DNA from: Glandiceps talaboti | Taxonomy: Eukaryota; Hemichordata; Enteropneusta; Spengelidae | Length of the DNA stretch: 64,000 nucleotides | Assembly (NCBI RefSeq): GCF_964340395.1 | Contig: NC_135554.1 | Location: 620,001-684,000 of the forward strand | Reading direction: 5' to 3' | Shown: one piece after another, positions 1-11,257 of the stretch | Numbering within the stretch: the first letter of the stretch is position 1 | Layout: the number at the start of each line of letters is the position of its first letter | Notes under the pieces: generated by a model | What the model was told of the DNA's origin: nothing | Seen by the model: the letters and a program-made list of their open reading frames with translations, nothing else | Database searches by the model: none | Program-made: the position numbers and the translations under genes

Positions 1-179
1 CGTAAATTAAATCGTTTTTATAAGAACATATATGTGAACTAATACACAACTACATGTAGAAACTGTCCACGGGTAAGGCTGGCGAATAAATAACTGTTTT
101 GAAAGAATATCAGCTGCAGTGCCCTAAAGTTTGTATCTGCTGCAAATTGTCCATCGCGATCAGCCAAGTCATACAGGAT

Positions 180-1738
180 ATCCAATAAGGAGACAGGTAG
201 CGAATAAGGAGACAGGTAGCGAATAAGGAGACAGGAAATCCAATAAAGGAGACAGGTAGCGAATAAGGAGACAGGTAGCGAATAAGGAGACAGGAAATCG
301 AATAAGGAGACAGGTAGCGAATAAGGAGACAGGTAGCGAATGAGGAGACAGGTAGCGAATAAGGAGACAGGAAATCGAATAAGGAGACAGGTAGCGAATA
401 AGGAGACAGGAAATCGAATAAGGAGACAGGTAGCGAATAAGGGGACAAGTAGCGAATAAGGAGACAGGTAGCGAATAAGGAGACAGGAAATCGAATAAGG
501 AGACGGGTAGCGAATAAGGAGACAGGTAGCGAATAAGGAGACAAGAAATCGAATAAGGAGACAGGTAGCGAATAAGGAGACAGGAAATCGAATAAGGAGA
601 CAGGTAGCGAATAAGGAGACAGGTAGCGAATAAGGAGACAGGAAATTGAATAAGGAGACAGGTAGCGAATAAGGAGACAGGAAATCGAATAAGGAGACAG
701 GTAGCGAATAAGGAGACAGGAAATCGAATAAGGTGACAGGTAGCGAATAAGGAGACAGGAAATCGAATAAGGAGACAGGTAGCGAATAAGGAGACAGGAA
801 ATCGAATAAGGAGACAGGTAGCGAATAAGGAGACAGGTAGCGAATAAGGAGACAGGAAATCGAATAAGGAGACAGGTAACGAATAAGGAGACAGGAAATC
901 GAATAAGGAGACAGGTAGCGAATAAGGAGACAGGTAGCGAATAAGGAGACAGGAAATCGAATAAGGAGACAGGTAGCGAATAAGGAGACAGGAAATCGAA
1001 TAAGGAGACAGGTAGCGAATAAGGAGACAGGAAATCGAATAAGGAGACAGGTAGCAAATAAGGAGACAGGTAGCGAATAAGGAGACAGGAAATCGAATAA
1101 GGAGACAGGTAGCGAATAAGGAGACAGGAAATCGAATAAGGAGACAGGTAGCGAATAAGGAGACAGGAAATCGAATAAGGAGACAGGTAGCGAATAAGGA
1201 GACAGGAAATCGAATAAGGAGACAGGTAGCGAATAAGGAGACAGGTAGCGAATAAGGAGACAGGTAGCGAATAAGGAGACAGGAAATCGAATAAGGAGAC
1301 AGGTAGCGAATAAGGAGACAGGAAATCGAATAAGGAGACAGGTAGCGAATAAGGAGACAGGTAGCGAATAAGGAGACAGGAAATCGAATAAGGAGACAGG
1401 TAGCGAATAAGGAGACAGGAAATCGAATAAGGAGACAGGTAGCGAATAAGGAGACAGGTAGTGAATAAGGAGACAGGAAATCGAATAAGGAGACAGGTAG
1501 CGAATAAGGAGACAGGAAATCGAATAAGGAGACAGGTAGCGAATAAGGAGACAGGTAGCGAATAAGGAGACAGGAAATCGAATAAGGAGACAGGTAGCGA
1601 ATAAGGAGACAGGAAATCGAATAAGGAGACAGGTAGCGAATAAGGAGACAGGTAGCGAATAAGGAGACAGGAAACCCAATAAGGAGACAGAAAACCCAAT
1701 AAGGAGACAGAAAACCAAATAAGGAGATGAATAAGGAA
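180..1738. repeat. 19/20-bp minisatellite
   Basis: About 80 tandem units of two interleaved types share the core AATAAGGAGACAGG. The 19-bp form ends GTAGCG and the 20-bp form ends GAAATCG. One of each makes 39 bp, or 13 codons. The minus strand has no stop in any frame of the consensus, so frames of more than 500 codons run through it. They have no promoter, intron signals or conserved domain and encode only shuffled LLIRYLSPYS-type repeats. The right edge decays into units ending AAACCC and stops beside a gag-like fragment. I read this as non-coding satellite DNA. Confidence 0.95.
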
Positions 1739-1758
1739 ACAGGAAACGGGAGCCAACT

Positions 1759-1968
1759 TCACACACCCATTCTGTTGACAATGCGTTGTAGCTCTTGGTG
1801 AACCAGCCGTGCGTCTTGCCGCTGGCCTTGGTTGACCTCTGCTCCATTGTTTTCTGGCTGTGGAGCTTCATGCTGGATATTCGGGTCTGCTTCTGCCATT
1901 ATTGTAGGTGGCCGTTGACGAGGATGTAAATGTCTTCTTCTCAGTTTTCTACCAGAACGTAATAACAT
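1759..1968 (-). pseudogene. Gag-like N-terminal fragment, possible LTR retroelement
   Basis: This 69-codon minus-strand frame starts MLLRSGRKLRRR, a basic opening seen in some Ty3/gypsy-type Gag proteins, and ends IVNRMGV just before the minisatellite. Upstream on the minus strand (about 1969-2000) is TGGTGGAAAATCC, which could be a primer-binding site because such sites often begin TGG. Beyond it lies non-coding sequence with a TATATATGG box near 2367-2380 that could be a decayed LTR. No protease, reverse transcriptase or second LTR is visible. It would be a 5' remnant cut by the expanding repeat. The assignment is tentative; it could be an unrelated short frame. Confidence 0.3.
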
Positions 1969-2452
1969 TAAGTGGACCTGCTGGATTTTCCACCAGTGTT
2001 GGGTGTCGTAGAGTTGAACGGTATCAGTATGGATAGTTCAAACGTTACACTCTAGCAGTCACACTCTCATACTCTCGTACGGGATCGTTCAGGTCCAAGT
2101 CGGGAATTTCAGTAACATTTGGAAATACACATATGAGAAATGTTACATAATTAAGACTTTGTCATTGCTGGGAAGTGCGCCCTCTACGGGAACACTTGCC
2201 TGTCTGTTCGTCATTCTACTATTGGTAGTGTTAGTCATACGCTCGCCTTATCTCTGTCTCGCAACCTTTCCCTCCCACCCACCCTACAGAATAGCTTTCT
2301 TGTAATGCATTTATGGTGACCATTTTCATCCTAAGCTTTCTAAGTTGACAATCATGTAGTGTCTACCATATATAGACCAAATAACTTTATTTTCATCATT
2401 GATTTTAGGCCAAGACGCACATGTGTATGCTTAACTTTCATGTTACAGTTAG

Positions 2453-3784
2453 TTATGTTTCCATAGTTTATTGTTAAGACAGTTTTAGCATTGTTGGATT
2501 GCAAAGGCCTGTTTGGGCCAGCAAGAGCCTCTTTTACCAGTTATTAAACATGGGCTCTTGCCCTAAACTGCCAGACACGAGTCCTGTCATCTTTGATTTA
2601 CTGTTATGATGGAATAATTAGTCACAACTGAGAAGATATTTCGGCTTGCCAGAATCACCTATCCGAGTCCTTCTCTCCCCTCCTCTGATTCTGGATATTT
2701 TATTCTTACTTTAAGTATATTTCGAATACAATGGAATTTACACAACGACTATATAAATAGCAAGTCACACCCTAAGATCATGCCATCATAAAAGTTATTA
2801 TGTACTTTTCTCTAACCAATCATGTGAATTTCAGTTACATCATGTTTGCCCAGTCTACATCTGACCTATGGCCTGCAATGCCGAAAAGTAGAATTTATTC
2901 CCATAATTCCGAAATATGATATTTTGGATCGTAACAATACTGTATGTACTGTACAGTTGTGGCACGATCCACTAAGTTCTACTATGGATGTTTTAGGGAC
3001 TCCCCTAATACTAATACATCCATGGTTCTACAAAGGATAGGTGTGTTTTGCTAATACATGATATAACTATACAGCATTGCATTCTTGTTTGAATATGACT
3101 TGGCCACCTTCTTCTATTCAGATTTCAATATTTATACATAATCATGTATGACTGTGAGACAGCTAGACATTAATGAGAAATTGTAACACCTTCACATCTG
3201 ATTCACCATTTCAAACTTGACCCCTGGCCCCGTCTCATGGGTGTGCATGATGCTTCAAGTGGATTGACCTTTAGCCAAGATTTCATACCGAAATAGTCTT
3301 CAAACACAACATATAATATTTGGATCATGACAAGACACCTTTCACTCCAACACAACATATAATATTTAGGATCATGACAATACACTCAAATGTTAAACTT
3401 GAATTGCTATCTAGCTGAGCCAACCCCCATTCCCAGCATCCCGACCAAAACCAACACTACAATCAGCTGAGCTTGGGCGTGCACAATTAACTGTCCACTG
3501 ACAGACACTATTAATACACAAGACCTCCCTCCCAGGTGGAGGGTCTAAGATTAATCATTCAATTACATAACGATATTGTCGTGAATGTGCAAATGTGATG
3601 GAATGGAATAGTTTGAGTGGCCTGGGAATATGGTTCAGACACTTAAGAATAGCATGATGGAGTCATTGAAATATAAATGTCAAGATCAATGAAGAAATGA
3701 AGAAAAATATTTAAAAAAAATTAAAATCATGAAGTCATGAACAAGACTGACAAAAACCCATCAAATAATGATTAAAAAAATGGT
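2453..3784. other. No gene seen (2.45-3.78 kb)
   Basis: I see no coding exon or known repeat in this AT-rich stretch. A local duplication stands out: near 3303-3333 and 3349-3380 the motif CACAACATATAATATTT followed by GGATCATGACAA occurs twice, 46 bp apart. Short frames here have no protein-like composition. Confidence 0.6.
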
Positions 3785-4520
3785 AAATAAAATTATAAAT
3801 CAATAACAAAATGATAATTAATAATAATGGAACAATCAAATAATAAAAAAATAATGAAATAATGAAATGATAAAGAAATTATCAATAGTGAAATCATAGA
3901 GAAATTATCAGATAATAGTGAAATGATAAAGAACTTATCAAGTGATACTGAAATCATAAAGAAATTATCAAGTGATAGTGAAATGATAAAGAAATTATCA
4001 AGTGATAGTGAAATCAAAGAAATTATCAATAGTGAAATGATAAAGAAATTATCAATAGTGAAATGATAAAGAAATTATGAAATAATAGTGAAATGCTAAA
4101 GAAATTATGAAATAATAGTGAAATGATAAAAAAATTATGAAATATTAGTGAAATGATAAATAAATTATCAAAATATTAGTGAAATGATAAAGAAATTATC
4201 AAATATTAGTAAAATGACAAAGAAATTATCAAATATTAGTGAAATGATAAAGAAATTATCAAATATTAGTGAAATGATAAAGAAATTATCAAATATTAGT
4301 GAAATGATAAAGAAATTATCAAATATTAGTGAAATGATAAAGAAATTATCAAAAATTAGTGAAATGTTAAGAAATTGTCAAATAATAGTGAAATCATAAA
4401 GAAATTATCGATAGTGACATGATAAAGAAATTAACAAGTAGTGAAATGATAAAGACATTATCAAATAATAGTGAAATGATAAAATAATGGTAACATAGTC
4501 AAATAATAATGAAATGTTTT
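3785..4520. repeat. AT-rich 30-bp tandem array
   Basis: Units contain AGTGAAATGATAAAGAAATT followed by ATCAAATATT. The 30-bp period is clearest at 4184-4360, and shorter 24-26-bp variants flank it. A 71-codon frame inside merely repeats MIKKLSNISE and is not a gene. Sequence at 4476-4545 (AATGGTAACAT, then CAAATAAATGCAAAA) recurs at 8340-8410 and 8510-8580, so the array belongs to a repeat family also found on the far side of the LINE. Confidence 0.9.
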
Positions 4521-4549
4521 TATCAAATAAATGCAAAACAATGCTAAAA

Positions 4550-5236
4550 TTTAAAATCTATTTTATTTTAGTTTTTGCATGATATTTTTCATAAGCCTGA
4601 ACATTTCATTCCTCCTGGCATCTAGTTCACAAACTCTCATGTTCACAGACATATATCAGAGATGTTTCAAATATGCTCACAGGAAATATCAGGGGATGTA
4701 TGTCATCACCACATCATTATGTAAGGGGAGCACAGGAAATTGTCAGAATGTTTGCAAATACTTAGTCAAATAGAACGGTCACCTTGCCATCCAATGATAT
4801 TAAGACTGACTAATTGCAACGCATAATATGCCCATTTAGGCTCCTTTATTGACATTATCTAACACGTTTCAAGCCTCAGTCTAGTTCAAGCGAAGTTTGG
4901 AGAACATTGCTAATTTTGTCTCTGCCTACTGAGTCAATCCCACCAACCATCCCCATTACCACCTTCGCTTACTTGTTACAGGCAATTATCTCAGACATTG
5001 TTATTGCAAATTTCTTTATGCTTACAGCATATGCCACTATACATGCCGTACATTGCCTGTTATTAATGCCATTACCATTCATTACCAGCTACATGTATAC
5101 TACAAGCCTTTATATCAATCTGTTCTGTATTAAATCTTCTTTGGTTACTCAGCACTACCACAGTGACCTTTTCCCCTTGTTCAATTACCCCAATCCAGTC
5201 TACAGTCAGCTGAATACTAATCAATCAGCTCATTTC
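4550..5236. other. No gene seen (4.55-5.24 kb)
   Basis: Unique-looking sequence between the AT-rich array and the LINE 3' end. The open frame at 4907-5296 has low-complexity hydrophobic composition and runs into the TAA microsatellite, so I do not call it a gene. Confidence 0.5.
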
Positions 5237-5238
5237 GA

Positions 5239-5268
5239 ATATAATAATAATAATAATAATAATAATAA
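5239..5268. repeat. (TAA)n microsatellite at LINE 3' end
   Basis: About ten ATA/AAT units directly adjoin the LINE 3' terminus. On the element's own strand the tail reads as TTA repeats. Terminal microsatellites of this kind are produced by target-primed reverse transcription in several LINE clades. Confidence 0.85.
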
Positions 5269-5394
5269 GATGATTTGTAATGCGCCTCATCTCTGAAGAG
5301 CTCGAAGCGCAGGGGAAGAATGGATTCAGAAATAGTTAATGGAAATGTGAATTCAAGGTAATGTGTATTAAATAAAATGAAAGAAAAACAGTTA

Positions 5395-6030
5395 TTAGCA
5401 GTTGAACAGGTGAGTTTTGAGAGAATGTCTGAAGGTTGACAAAGATTTGGAATGGCGGAGATCAAAAGGGAGGTGGTTCCATGAAGTAGGGCCAATGTAA
5501 GAGAAGGATCTTTCACCAAATGTTTTGGTTGACACCCTTGGAACACAGAGAAGACGAGAATCAGAAGACGAGCGAAGTGGTCTTCGAGGAATGTATTGAT
5601 GTAGAAGATCCGTGAGATGTTGTGGGCCAATACCTACAACTGACTTGAAACAAATGGATGAAATTTTGTATTGAATACGTGAAGTGATAGGCAGCCAATG
5701 AAGTTTTCTAAGGAGAGGTTGTACATGATCGAACTTTTTAGCTTTGCAGACAAGCCGAGCTGGAGCTTTTTGTACATGCTGTACTCTGTCAGTGAGGTGT
5801 TTAGGACAACCAGAGAGAAGAGCATTACAATAGTCTAAGCGAGACAGGATGAGTGTGGAGACAAGTGTTTGAGTGGCACTAGAAGTGAGAACGTGACGAA
5901 TAGAGCTGATTTGTCTCAGTTGAATGTAGGCGGCCTTGCATGTGCGTTGCACATGCTCGGCCATATTGAGATTGCAATCAAGTGTGACTCCAAGATTTTT
6001 TACACTTGGACTGAAAAGTATGTCTGAGTT
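5395..6030 (-). pseudogene. LINE C-terminal domain after the RT
   Basis: The frame continues directly from the reverse transcriptase after the TGA at 6031-6033: NSDILFSPSVKNLGVTLD leads into MAEHVQRTCK. It carries the usual post-RT features of CR1/L2-like LINEs: SRLDYCNALLSGCP, HWLPITSRIQYKI and a terminal SWNHLPFDLR motif. The region ends with its own stop at 5395, about 130 bp before the terminal microsatellite. Confidence 0.85.
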
Positions 6031-7329
6031 TCAGACATGCATGGAAGGGGGAAGAGCAAGTTTAGTGGAAAGTCTAGGAGATGAGATTAGTATGACTTCT
6101 GTCTTACAGTCATTTAATTGAAGCTTATTTGCAGTCATCCACATTTTGACGTCAGTATTGCAGTTTTGCATATCTTCAATAGTTTGGTTTATGTTATGTG
6201 GATTAGTGTCTTTATAAATTTGGTTATCATCAGCAAAAGTATGATGATGAATTAAGTGCTTCTTGACAAGATTGAAAAGAGGCTCGGTGTAAAGAACGAA
6301 TAAGACAGGACCAAGGATTGAGTCTTGGGGAACACCAAAGGAGAGGGGTGATGCATTTGACTGGAAACCATTTATCGTGACTATTTGAGTTCTTTCAGAA
6401 AGATAAGAGTTAAACCAGGATAGGGCAGATTCTGTGATACCAAAAGTGTGTTGGAGTCGTTTAAGGAGAATATTATGATCAATGGTGTCAAATGCAGCCG
6501 ACAGGTCTAAGAGAGTAAGAAGAGTGATTTTACCGTTGTCAATGGCAGTTAAAAGATCGTTTATGATTTTGAGAAGGGCAGTTTCAGTGCTGTGGTAAGG
6601 CCTGTAAGCAGATTGAAGAGGATTAAGGAGATTATTAGAAAGGAGGTGCTCATTTAACTGTAAGAGAACTGTTCGTTCAATTACTTTAGAGAGAAATGGA
6701 AGGTTAGAAACAGGGCGATAGTTTTTCAAATCGTTATGATCAAGAGATGGTTTCTTCAACAATGGTTTTACAAGAGCAGTTTTGAAGATAGATGGAAATG
6801 TACCAGATGAAAGAGAATGATTGATAACTAATGTAATGTGTGGTAACAGGACATCTAAGCATTCAATTAACAGGTTAGTTGGCATAGGATCAAGATCACA
6901 TGTCTTAGCAACAGAACTCAAGATGACCTTCTTCACAACTTCTGCATCAACAGGTTTGAAACAACCGAGAGGTTGACCCTGAAAGCAATGTTCAGTACAC
7001 ATAGGTTGATGGGCATTTTGGGTGTCAAGATTAGATCGTAGAGCTTTAACTTTAACATTGAAGAAGTCAACAAAACGCTCAGGTTGTTCAATTGCTGGAA
7101 ATATTGTTGGGGTGGGAGAAGCTTTCTTACTCCCAAGCAACCGATTTGTGATACTGAACAGTTGCTTTGCTGATCTGCTTTCACTAATTTGTTTAGAGTA
7201 ATAATTGGTCTTTGCTGAATGAACTAAGTTTGTCACAGTTCTCTTTGCATGGTTGTATATCTGTTTATGAATTTCAAGTCCAGTTTTTAGCCACTGCCTC
7301 TCTGCTCGACGGAGTTGTTGCTTTGCTTC
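6031..7329 (-). pseudogene. LINE reverse transcriptase
   Basis: The RT palm is clear: KNYRPVSNLPFLSKVIER, QSAYRPYHSTETALLKI, LDLSAAFDTIDH (first catalytic Asp), then GVPQDSILGPVLF and the FADDNQIY catalytic box. The usual GVPQGS is here GVPQDS, a change at a normally invariant Gly. The frame is open back to the stop at 7330-7332, so no native Met is required at 7236. It ends at a TGA at 6031-6033, beyond which homology continues in frame. This is a young but inactive copy: two nonsense changes, no frameshift. Confidence 0.9.
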
Positions 7330-7332
7330 TCA

Positions 7333-7965
7333 GAGTTCATCGCGACCAGCATTAAACCAGGAAGCATTCCTTTGCTTTGAAACTTTCCGCTGTACTGCCG
7401 GAGCGTGCTTGTCAAGAGTAGTTTTCAGGTGATGGTGGAGGTCCTGGGCTGAAAGTGCATTGACCTTAGAAAGTTCACTTTGAAGGTCAGCTTTCAGTGC
7501 AACACGGTCAACGGCGCGAATGTTTCGTGCAGTCACAAATACCTTTGGTGGGTGTGGCACAGTAATATTAAGTCGACTGATGATACAAAGATGACCCGTT
7601 GTAATTGCACTGGACACATCGGTAGACTGAACTAAGTTGTTATCAGATCTATGCAGCTGCCAATCCAAAGTGTGTCCTTTGACGTGGGTGGGTTTGGAGA
7701 CCGATTGAGTAAAACAGAAAACAGACAGTAAACCATTCAATCTTGAAGTGGTTGAGTTCTGTGGGCGATTGAAATGTACACTGAAGTCCCCAAGAATAAT
7801 GGTCGAACCCGGAAGTGTATTGCTGTACTCGAGTAGACTGGGGAATTCCTCTAAGAACAGAGAATCTGTGAGTTTATTTTTCCGGCTTGGTGGTGGACGA
7901 TAAATGCAAAAGAAGTGAATAGCTTGTTGAGACAATGTAAGCGAGATCTGTGCCAAATTCATCAC
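7333..7965 (-). pseudogene. LINE AP-type endonuclease, C-terminal part
   Basis: The segment reads FFCIYRPPPSRKNKL, then IILGDFSVHFNRP and HTLDWQLHRSDNNLV, matching the second half of an APE-like endonuclease. The normal GDFN is GDFS, and the SDH box near TTGHLCIISR is degraded, so catalysis is unlikely. A TAG lies just upstream of the GTG-ATG at about 7965, and no N-terminal endonuclease sequence can be recognised beyond it. The stop at 7330-7332 is in frame with the RT. Confidence 0.8.
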
Positions 7966-7974
7966 CTAGCTATG

Positions 7975-8150
7975 TCTGCTGGATCCTCCCCAGGCGGCTA
8001 GGATAAGACACCTGCCGGGTCCTCCCGGGTGATCTTTTCGGTTTACTTATGTTTTACATTCAGGAGCACACATAGGGCCTATCTGCCGGGACCTCCCCAG
8101 GTAGCCTATACTCCTTACACCTGCTGTGATCTTCCCAGCTGCAAGTGGTG
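7975..8150 (-). repeat. Four degenerate CTGGGGAGGT repeats, LINE 5' side
   Basis: On the minus strand a motif like CCTGGGGAGGTCCCGGCAG recurs four times with drift (about 8122, 8090, 8010 and 7985), spaced 30-80 bp. It could be part of the LINE 5' UTR, where repeated modules occur, or an older insert joined to the truncated ORF. Confidence 0.5.
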
Positions 8151-8319
8151 TCGAGTAGCCCCAAGATAGCCAAAGTTTGTGTTTTGTGCTTTTGTTTATT
8201 GATTTAACAGTTAGTTTGTTACCAGGACATTAAAGCTCAAGTTTTTCTAGACATAATTGCCTTTCACTACTTCATTCTACATTCACACAGAGACAGTAAC
8301 AGGTACTCAATATGTGGGT

Positions 8320-8665
8320 ATAAACCATCAATTAATGATAAAATAATAATTAGATAATGGTAACATCATCAAATAATGAAATATTCATGAAATAAATGCA
8401 AAATAATTATGAAAGTCAATTAATTATCAAATAATGATAACATCTTCATATAATGATACAATATTGATTAAATAACTACAAAACAAGCCTTAGGGTAAAA
8501 CTTAATTGATAAAATAATAATTCAATAATGGTAACATCATCAAATAATAATGAAAATATTCATTAAATAAATGCAAAAAATTACTAAGAAATTAGTTGAT
8601 TAACGACAAAATAATGATAAAATAATGATATATGAATGAATTAGTTGAAATAACCACTAAATAAG
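8320..8665. repeat. AT-rich repeat, two ~171-bp units
   Basis: AATAATGGTAACATCATC followed by AAATAAATGCAAAA appears at about 8355 and again about 171 bp later. It matches 4476-4545 on the other side of the LINE. The segment adjoins the 5' end of the first HINE-like element. Confidence 0.7.
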
Positions 8666-9004
8666 GTAAAAATAGTGCCAATGGCATTGTAGCACAACTG
8701 CACAGTTTTTAAAAAATGTTTATCCACATGCTGATCCATACTAAATGTAGGTATTTGCTAAATGATTATCCAGTTTTATCTTTACATACACAATATACAC
8801 AATCATTTGGCTGTTGCTATGGGCGTGGTCTTGTTGCTAGGCACATTGTCATACATTCTTTAAATGTTCATTCACTTTTCTATGATTCCCTGATGTTCTC
8901 TTTGTGATATACATTATCATATGGCTGTTACGATGGGCATGATCTTGTTGCTTGGTATATTTGCATACATTTTCAGAATGTTTACTAGTATTCATTTATC
9001 TATT

Positions 9005-10020
9005 ATATTATACCAGTATATTGATGGCGCAAATCGAGAGATCTGATTGGTCTAGACATCGAACTAGCACGTCTAAAACGAACGATAATGCACGGTTGGC
9101 ACGCGTCCAAATTTTGTTCGTCTACGAGCGTTGAGTTGTAGTCTGCCGTGATACTGATAGTGAACTCTTCGAATTGTCAGAGGAGGATTTTCTTTCAATG
9201 AGACAATATTTTATGAGAAATTATGAAGAAAATTTCGAAAGCAACCAAGTCATCGCGTATTTGTTCAAATCATAGCCTACTACATGTACTAAGGTCAAGG
9301 CATGCACGAGATCGGTCCCAGCCTCGGCGCGGCTGGAGTGGAAACATTGGTGAGCTGTCCTGTCCTGTCATAAAAATGAAGCAAGTGAAAGAGCTTACAC
9401 TGGCCGACTGACCATTAATCTAAATAGAAATTTGTCTGAGATCCTGTCCTAGAGTATCAGTCATCAATCCGAGAGGGAAATCCTCAAACTCGAAAATCTA
9501 CTGACGTAACTTCCAGTAATATAAATACATTGTAAATATCAACCTGTCTATCACTTCACCGAGTTGCGAATTCGGCCGGGAACGATCGAAGCATGCTGTA
9601 TTCAATAAACCACTTCAAGTTTATACCTTGAGTCAAACAGGTTGTTTATTCATCACTGTGCACTTTTAATGAGCCGATCAATGTACAGATTATCCCTAGA
9701 AACGACCAGCAGATAAAATAAATCCAGTCGACGACGTTCACGTTGAGGCCAAGATCAGCTGTCTTGAAAGCAGCGTTATTGTTATGCAAATTAGCCACAC
9801 AGGTGCATATGAAACGAGAAAACGTTAGTTCTTATCTTGTTTCCGATATTTTCAATATACTAGTATAATATAATAGCGATAAACCACCCCCTGGGGAAGG
9901 TATACCAAGAGGTTTTGACCAGTGAACGAAATATATGCACGAGCGATAGCGAGTGCATATATTGAGTTCACTGGTCAAAACCGATTGGTATACCATCCCC
10001 AGGGGGTGGTTTATTGCTTA
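9005..10020. mobile_element. ~1-kb insertion with inverted repeats and large hairpin
   Basis: This block interrupts copy A. ATTATAT occurs at both junctions (about 9003 and 10021) and may be the target duplication. TATTATATTATACCAGTATA at 9001 is repeated in inverse orientation at 9855-9874. From 9875 to 10018 two ~65-bp arms form a palindrome (ATAAACCACCCCCTGGGGA against its inverse) around GAGCGATAGC. An open stretch from ATG at 9024 reads MAQIERSDWS and, after one stop, ELSEEDFLSMRQYF, ending about 9285. It looks like a degraded protein, but I do not recognise the family. Confidence 0.6.
9875..10018. repeat. Large palindrome, ~65-bp arms
   Basis: The left arm starts GCGATAAACCACCCCCTGGG and the right arm ends CCAGGGGGTGGTTTATTGC. 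Both arms also hold GGTATACCA and TTTTGACCAGTGAAC with its inverse. The centre is about 10 bp (CGAGCGATAG). It would fold into a long imperfect hairpin. Confidence 0.9.
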
Positions 10021-10796
10021 ATTATATCCCTGTTATCCTTGTGAAATATGACATCTTTTGGCTGTTGCTATGGGTGTAGTCGTGGTTGCTAGGGATATTT
10101 GCATACATTTTTTAAGATTTACTCGCTACTAGATGTTATTTTAGCAAAATATATTGGCATTTGGTGGTTGCTAGGGGCGTGGTCATGGTTGCTAAGGTCA
10201 AATGTGTCAAAACGTTTTGAACAAAATCTGCAGAATGATACTTCTAGAAACATCACCAAAATTCAGTCTCATTGGCCAAGTACTTTTTGACGTAAATTTT
10301 TCTACCAAACTTCACATTTTTACTTAATTTGCATATCTCTAATGGAGATCATTATATGCTTAATACTTCTTCATCTATACAACCCCAAATGCATCCCCAT
10401 TGATTTTTTGCCCAATCTGCTCAATAGTTTTGGAATTAAAGATTTTTGACCAAAATGGAGCATATAGCCCTGACTTGAATAATACTGATGGAATTTTCAT
10501 GTCCTGAACAAATTTTAATTTACACACCCCTATGAATGTTTCCACCAAATTTTAGACTAATCTGGTCATTAGTTTCTGAGTTTAAGTTTGTTGACCAAAA
10601 ATGACACTTTTTGACTCAAATCACACACCTGTGATGCAATCATTTTGCTTTGACCAAGTTCCCAACTAGACACCAAAAGTAATTGCTCCCCCCCCCCCCC
10701 CCCATACCAAGGCAATTGGTCCAACGGTTTTTGAGTTTAAGTTCTGTACACACACACACACAGGCACTTTTCCATGTCTATAGCACTACTGAACCT

Positions 10797-11257
10797 AAAA
10801 TGATATAATGGGGAATACATGATAAAATATAATAAACTCAAATATAAAGGAATTCTAATTTGGTGGTGATCTCACCTCATATTAATTTGATACCTATTAT
10901 TCATAGAAAAATCTTAATATTTACATTTTCCAAATCTCTTCAAATAGTTTTGTAATATCTAAGAAACAAGCTAGTGTAACATTAGTTCCCTGCAGATATT
11001 CAGAAGTATGTACAGAAACTAACCTTAACATGAGCATCAATAAAATTCCACTTCTCAAGCAAGCAAGGCGTCACCTCTATATTTGTTAAGTGTCATGCCA
11101 ATAATATGAACATTAAATGTCGTTGACAGTGTTTTTCTTTTCTGAATGTATATTACAATCCAATATAGATACAGCCGTTGGTTGAGCTCTGTTACGCGAA
11201 TATTGTATACATCATTTTTGTTCCAAAAATGTTTTTGTGCTAACACTATGAAGTAAA
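10797..11257. other. No gene seen (10.8-11.26 kb)
   Basis: AT-rich spacer between two HINE-like copies. No coding or repeat structure recognised. Confidence 0.5.

Larger units (their letters stand above)
5239..8290 (-). mobile_element. CR1/L2-group LINE, decayed
   Basis: A non-LTR retrotransposon lies on the minus strand. In order are a partial AP-type endonuclease (7330-7965), a reverse transcriptase (6031-7329) and a C-terminal region (5395-6030), followed by a short 3' tail and a TAA/TTA microsatellite at 5239-5268, typical of LINEs that end in simple repeats. The three parts share one reading frame and are separated only by stop codons at 7330-7332 and 6031-6033. The endonuclease N-terminus and any first ORF are missing. 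Sequence to about 8290 with short internal repeats may be its 5' region. The RT wording suggests the CR1/L2/Crack group; the exact clade is not resolved by eye. Confidence 0.85.
8669..10796 (+). mobile_element. HINE-like tandem-repeat element, copy A (interrupted)
   Basis: The 5' tag is CCAATGGCATTGTAGCACAA. It is followed by monomers containing GCTGTTGCTATGGGCGTGG. After an insertion (about 9005-10020) the element resumes with a GTTGCTATGGG monomer, then the 3' half: GACCAAAATGG and CTAATTTGCATAT blocks, a C tract (10686-10703), CA repeats and TATAGCACTACTGAACC. The second arm of the 3' hairpin is missing, so this copy is 3' truncated. See the 37966-39266 copy for the family structure. Confidence 0.75.

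Noticed and set aside
39-1871. Two minus-strand frames of 550-610 codons
   Set aside because: They arise from the 19/20-bp minisatellite, which lacks stops on that strand; no domain, start context or splice evidence.
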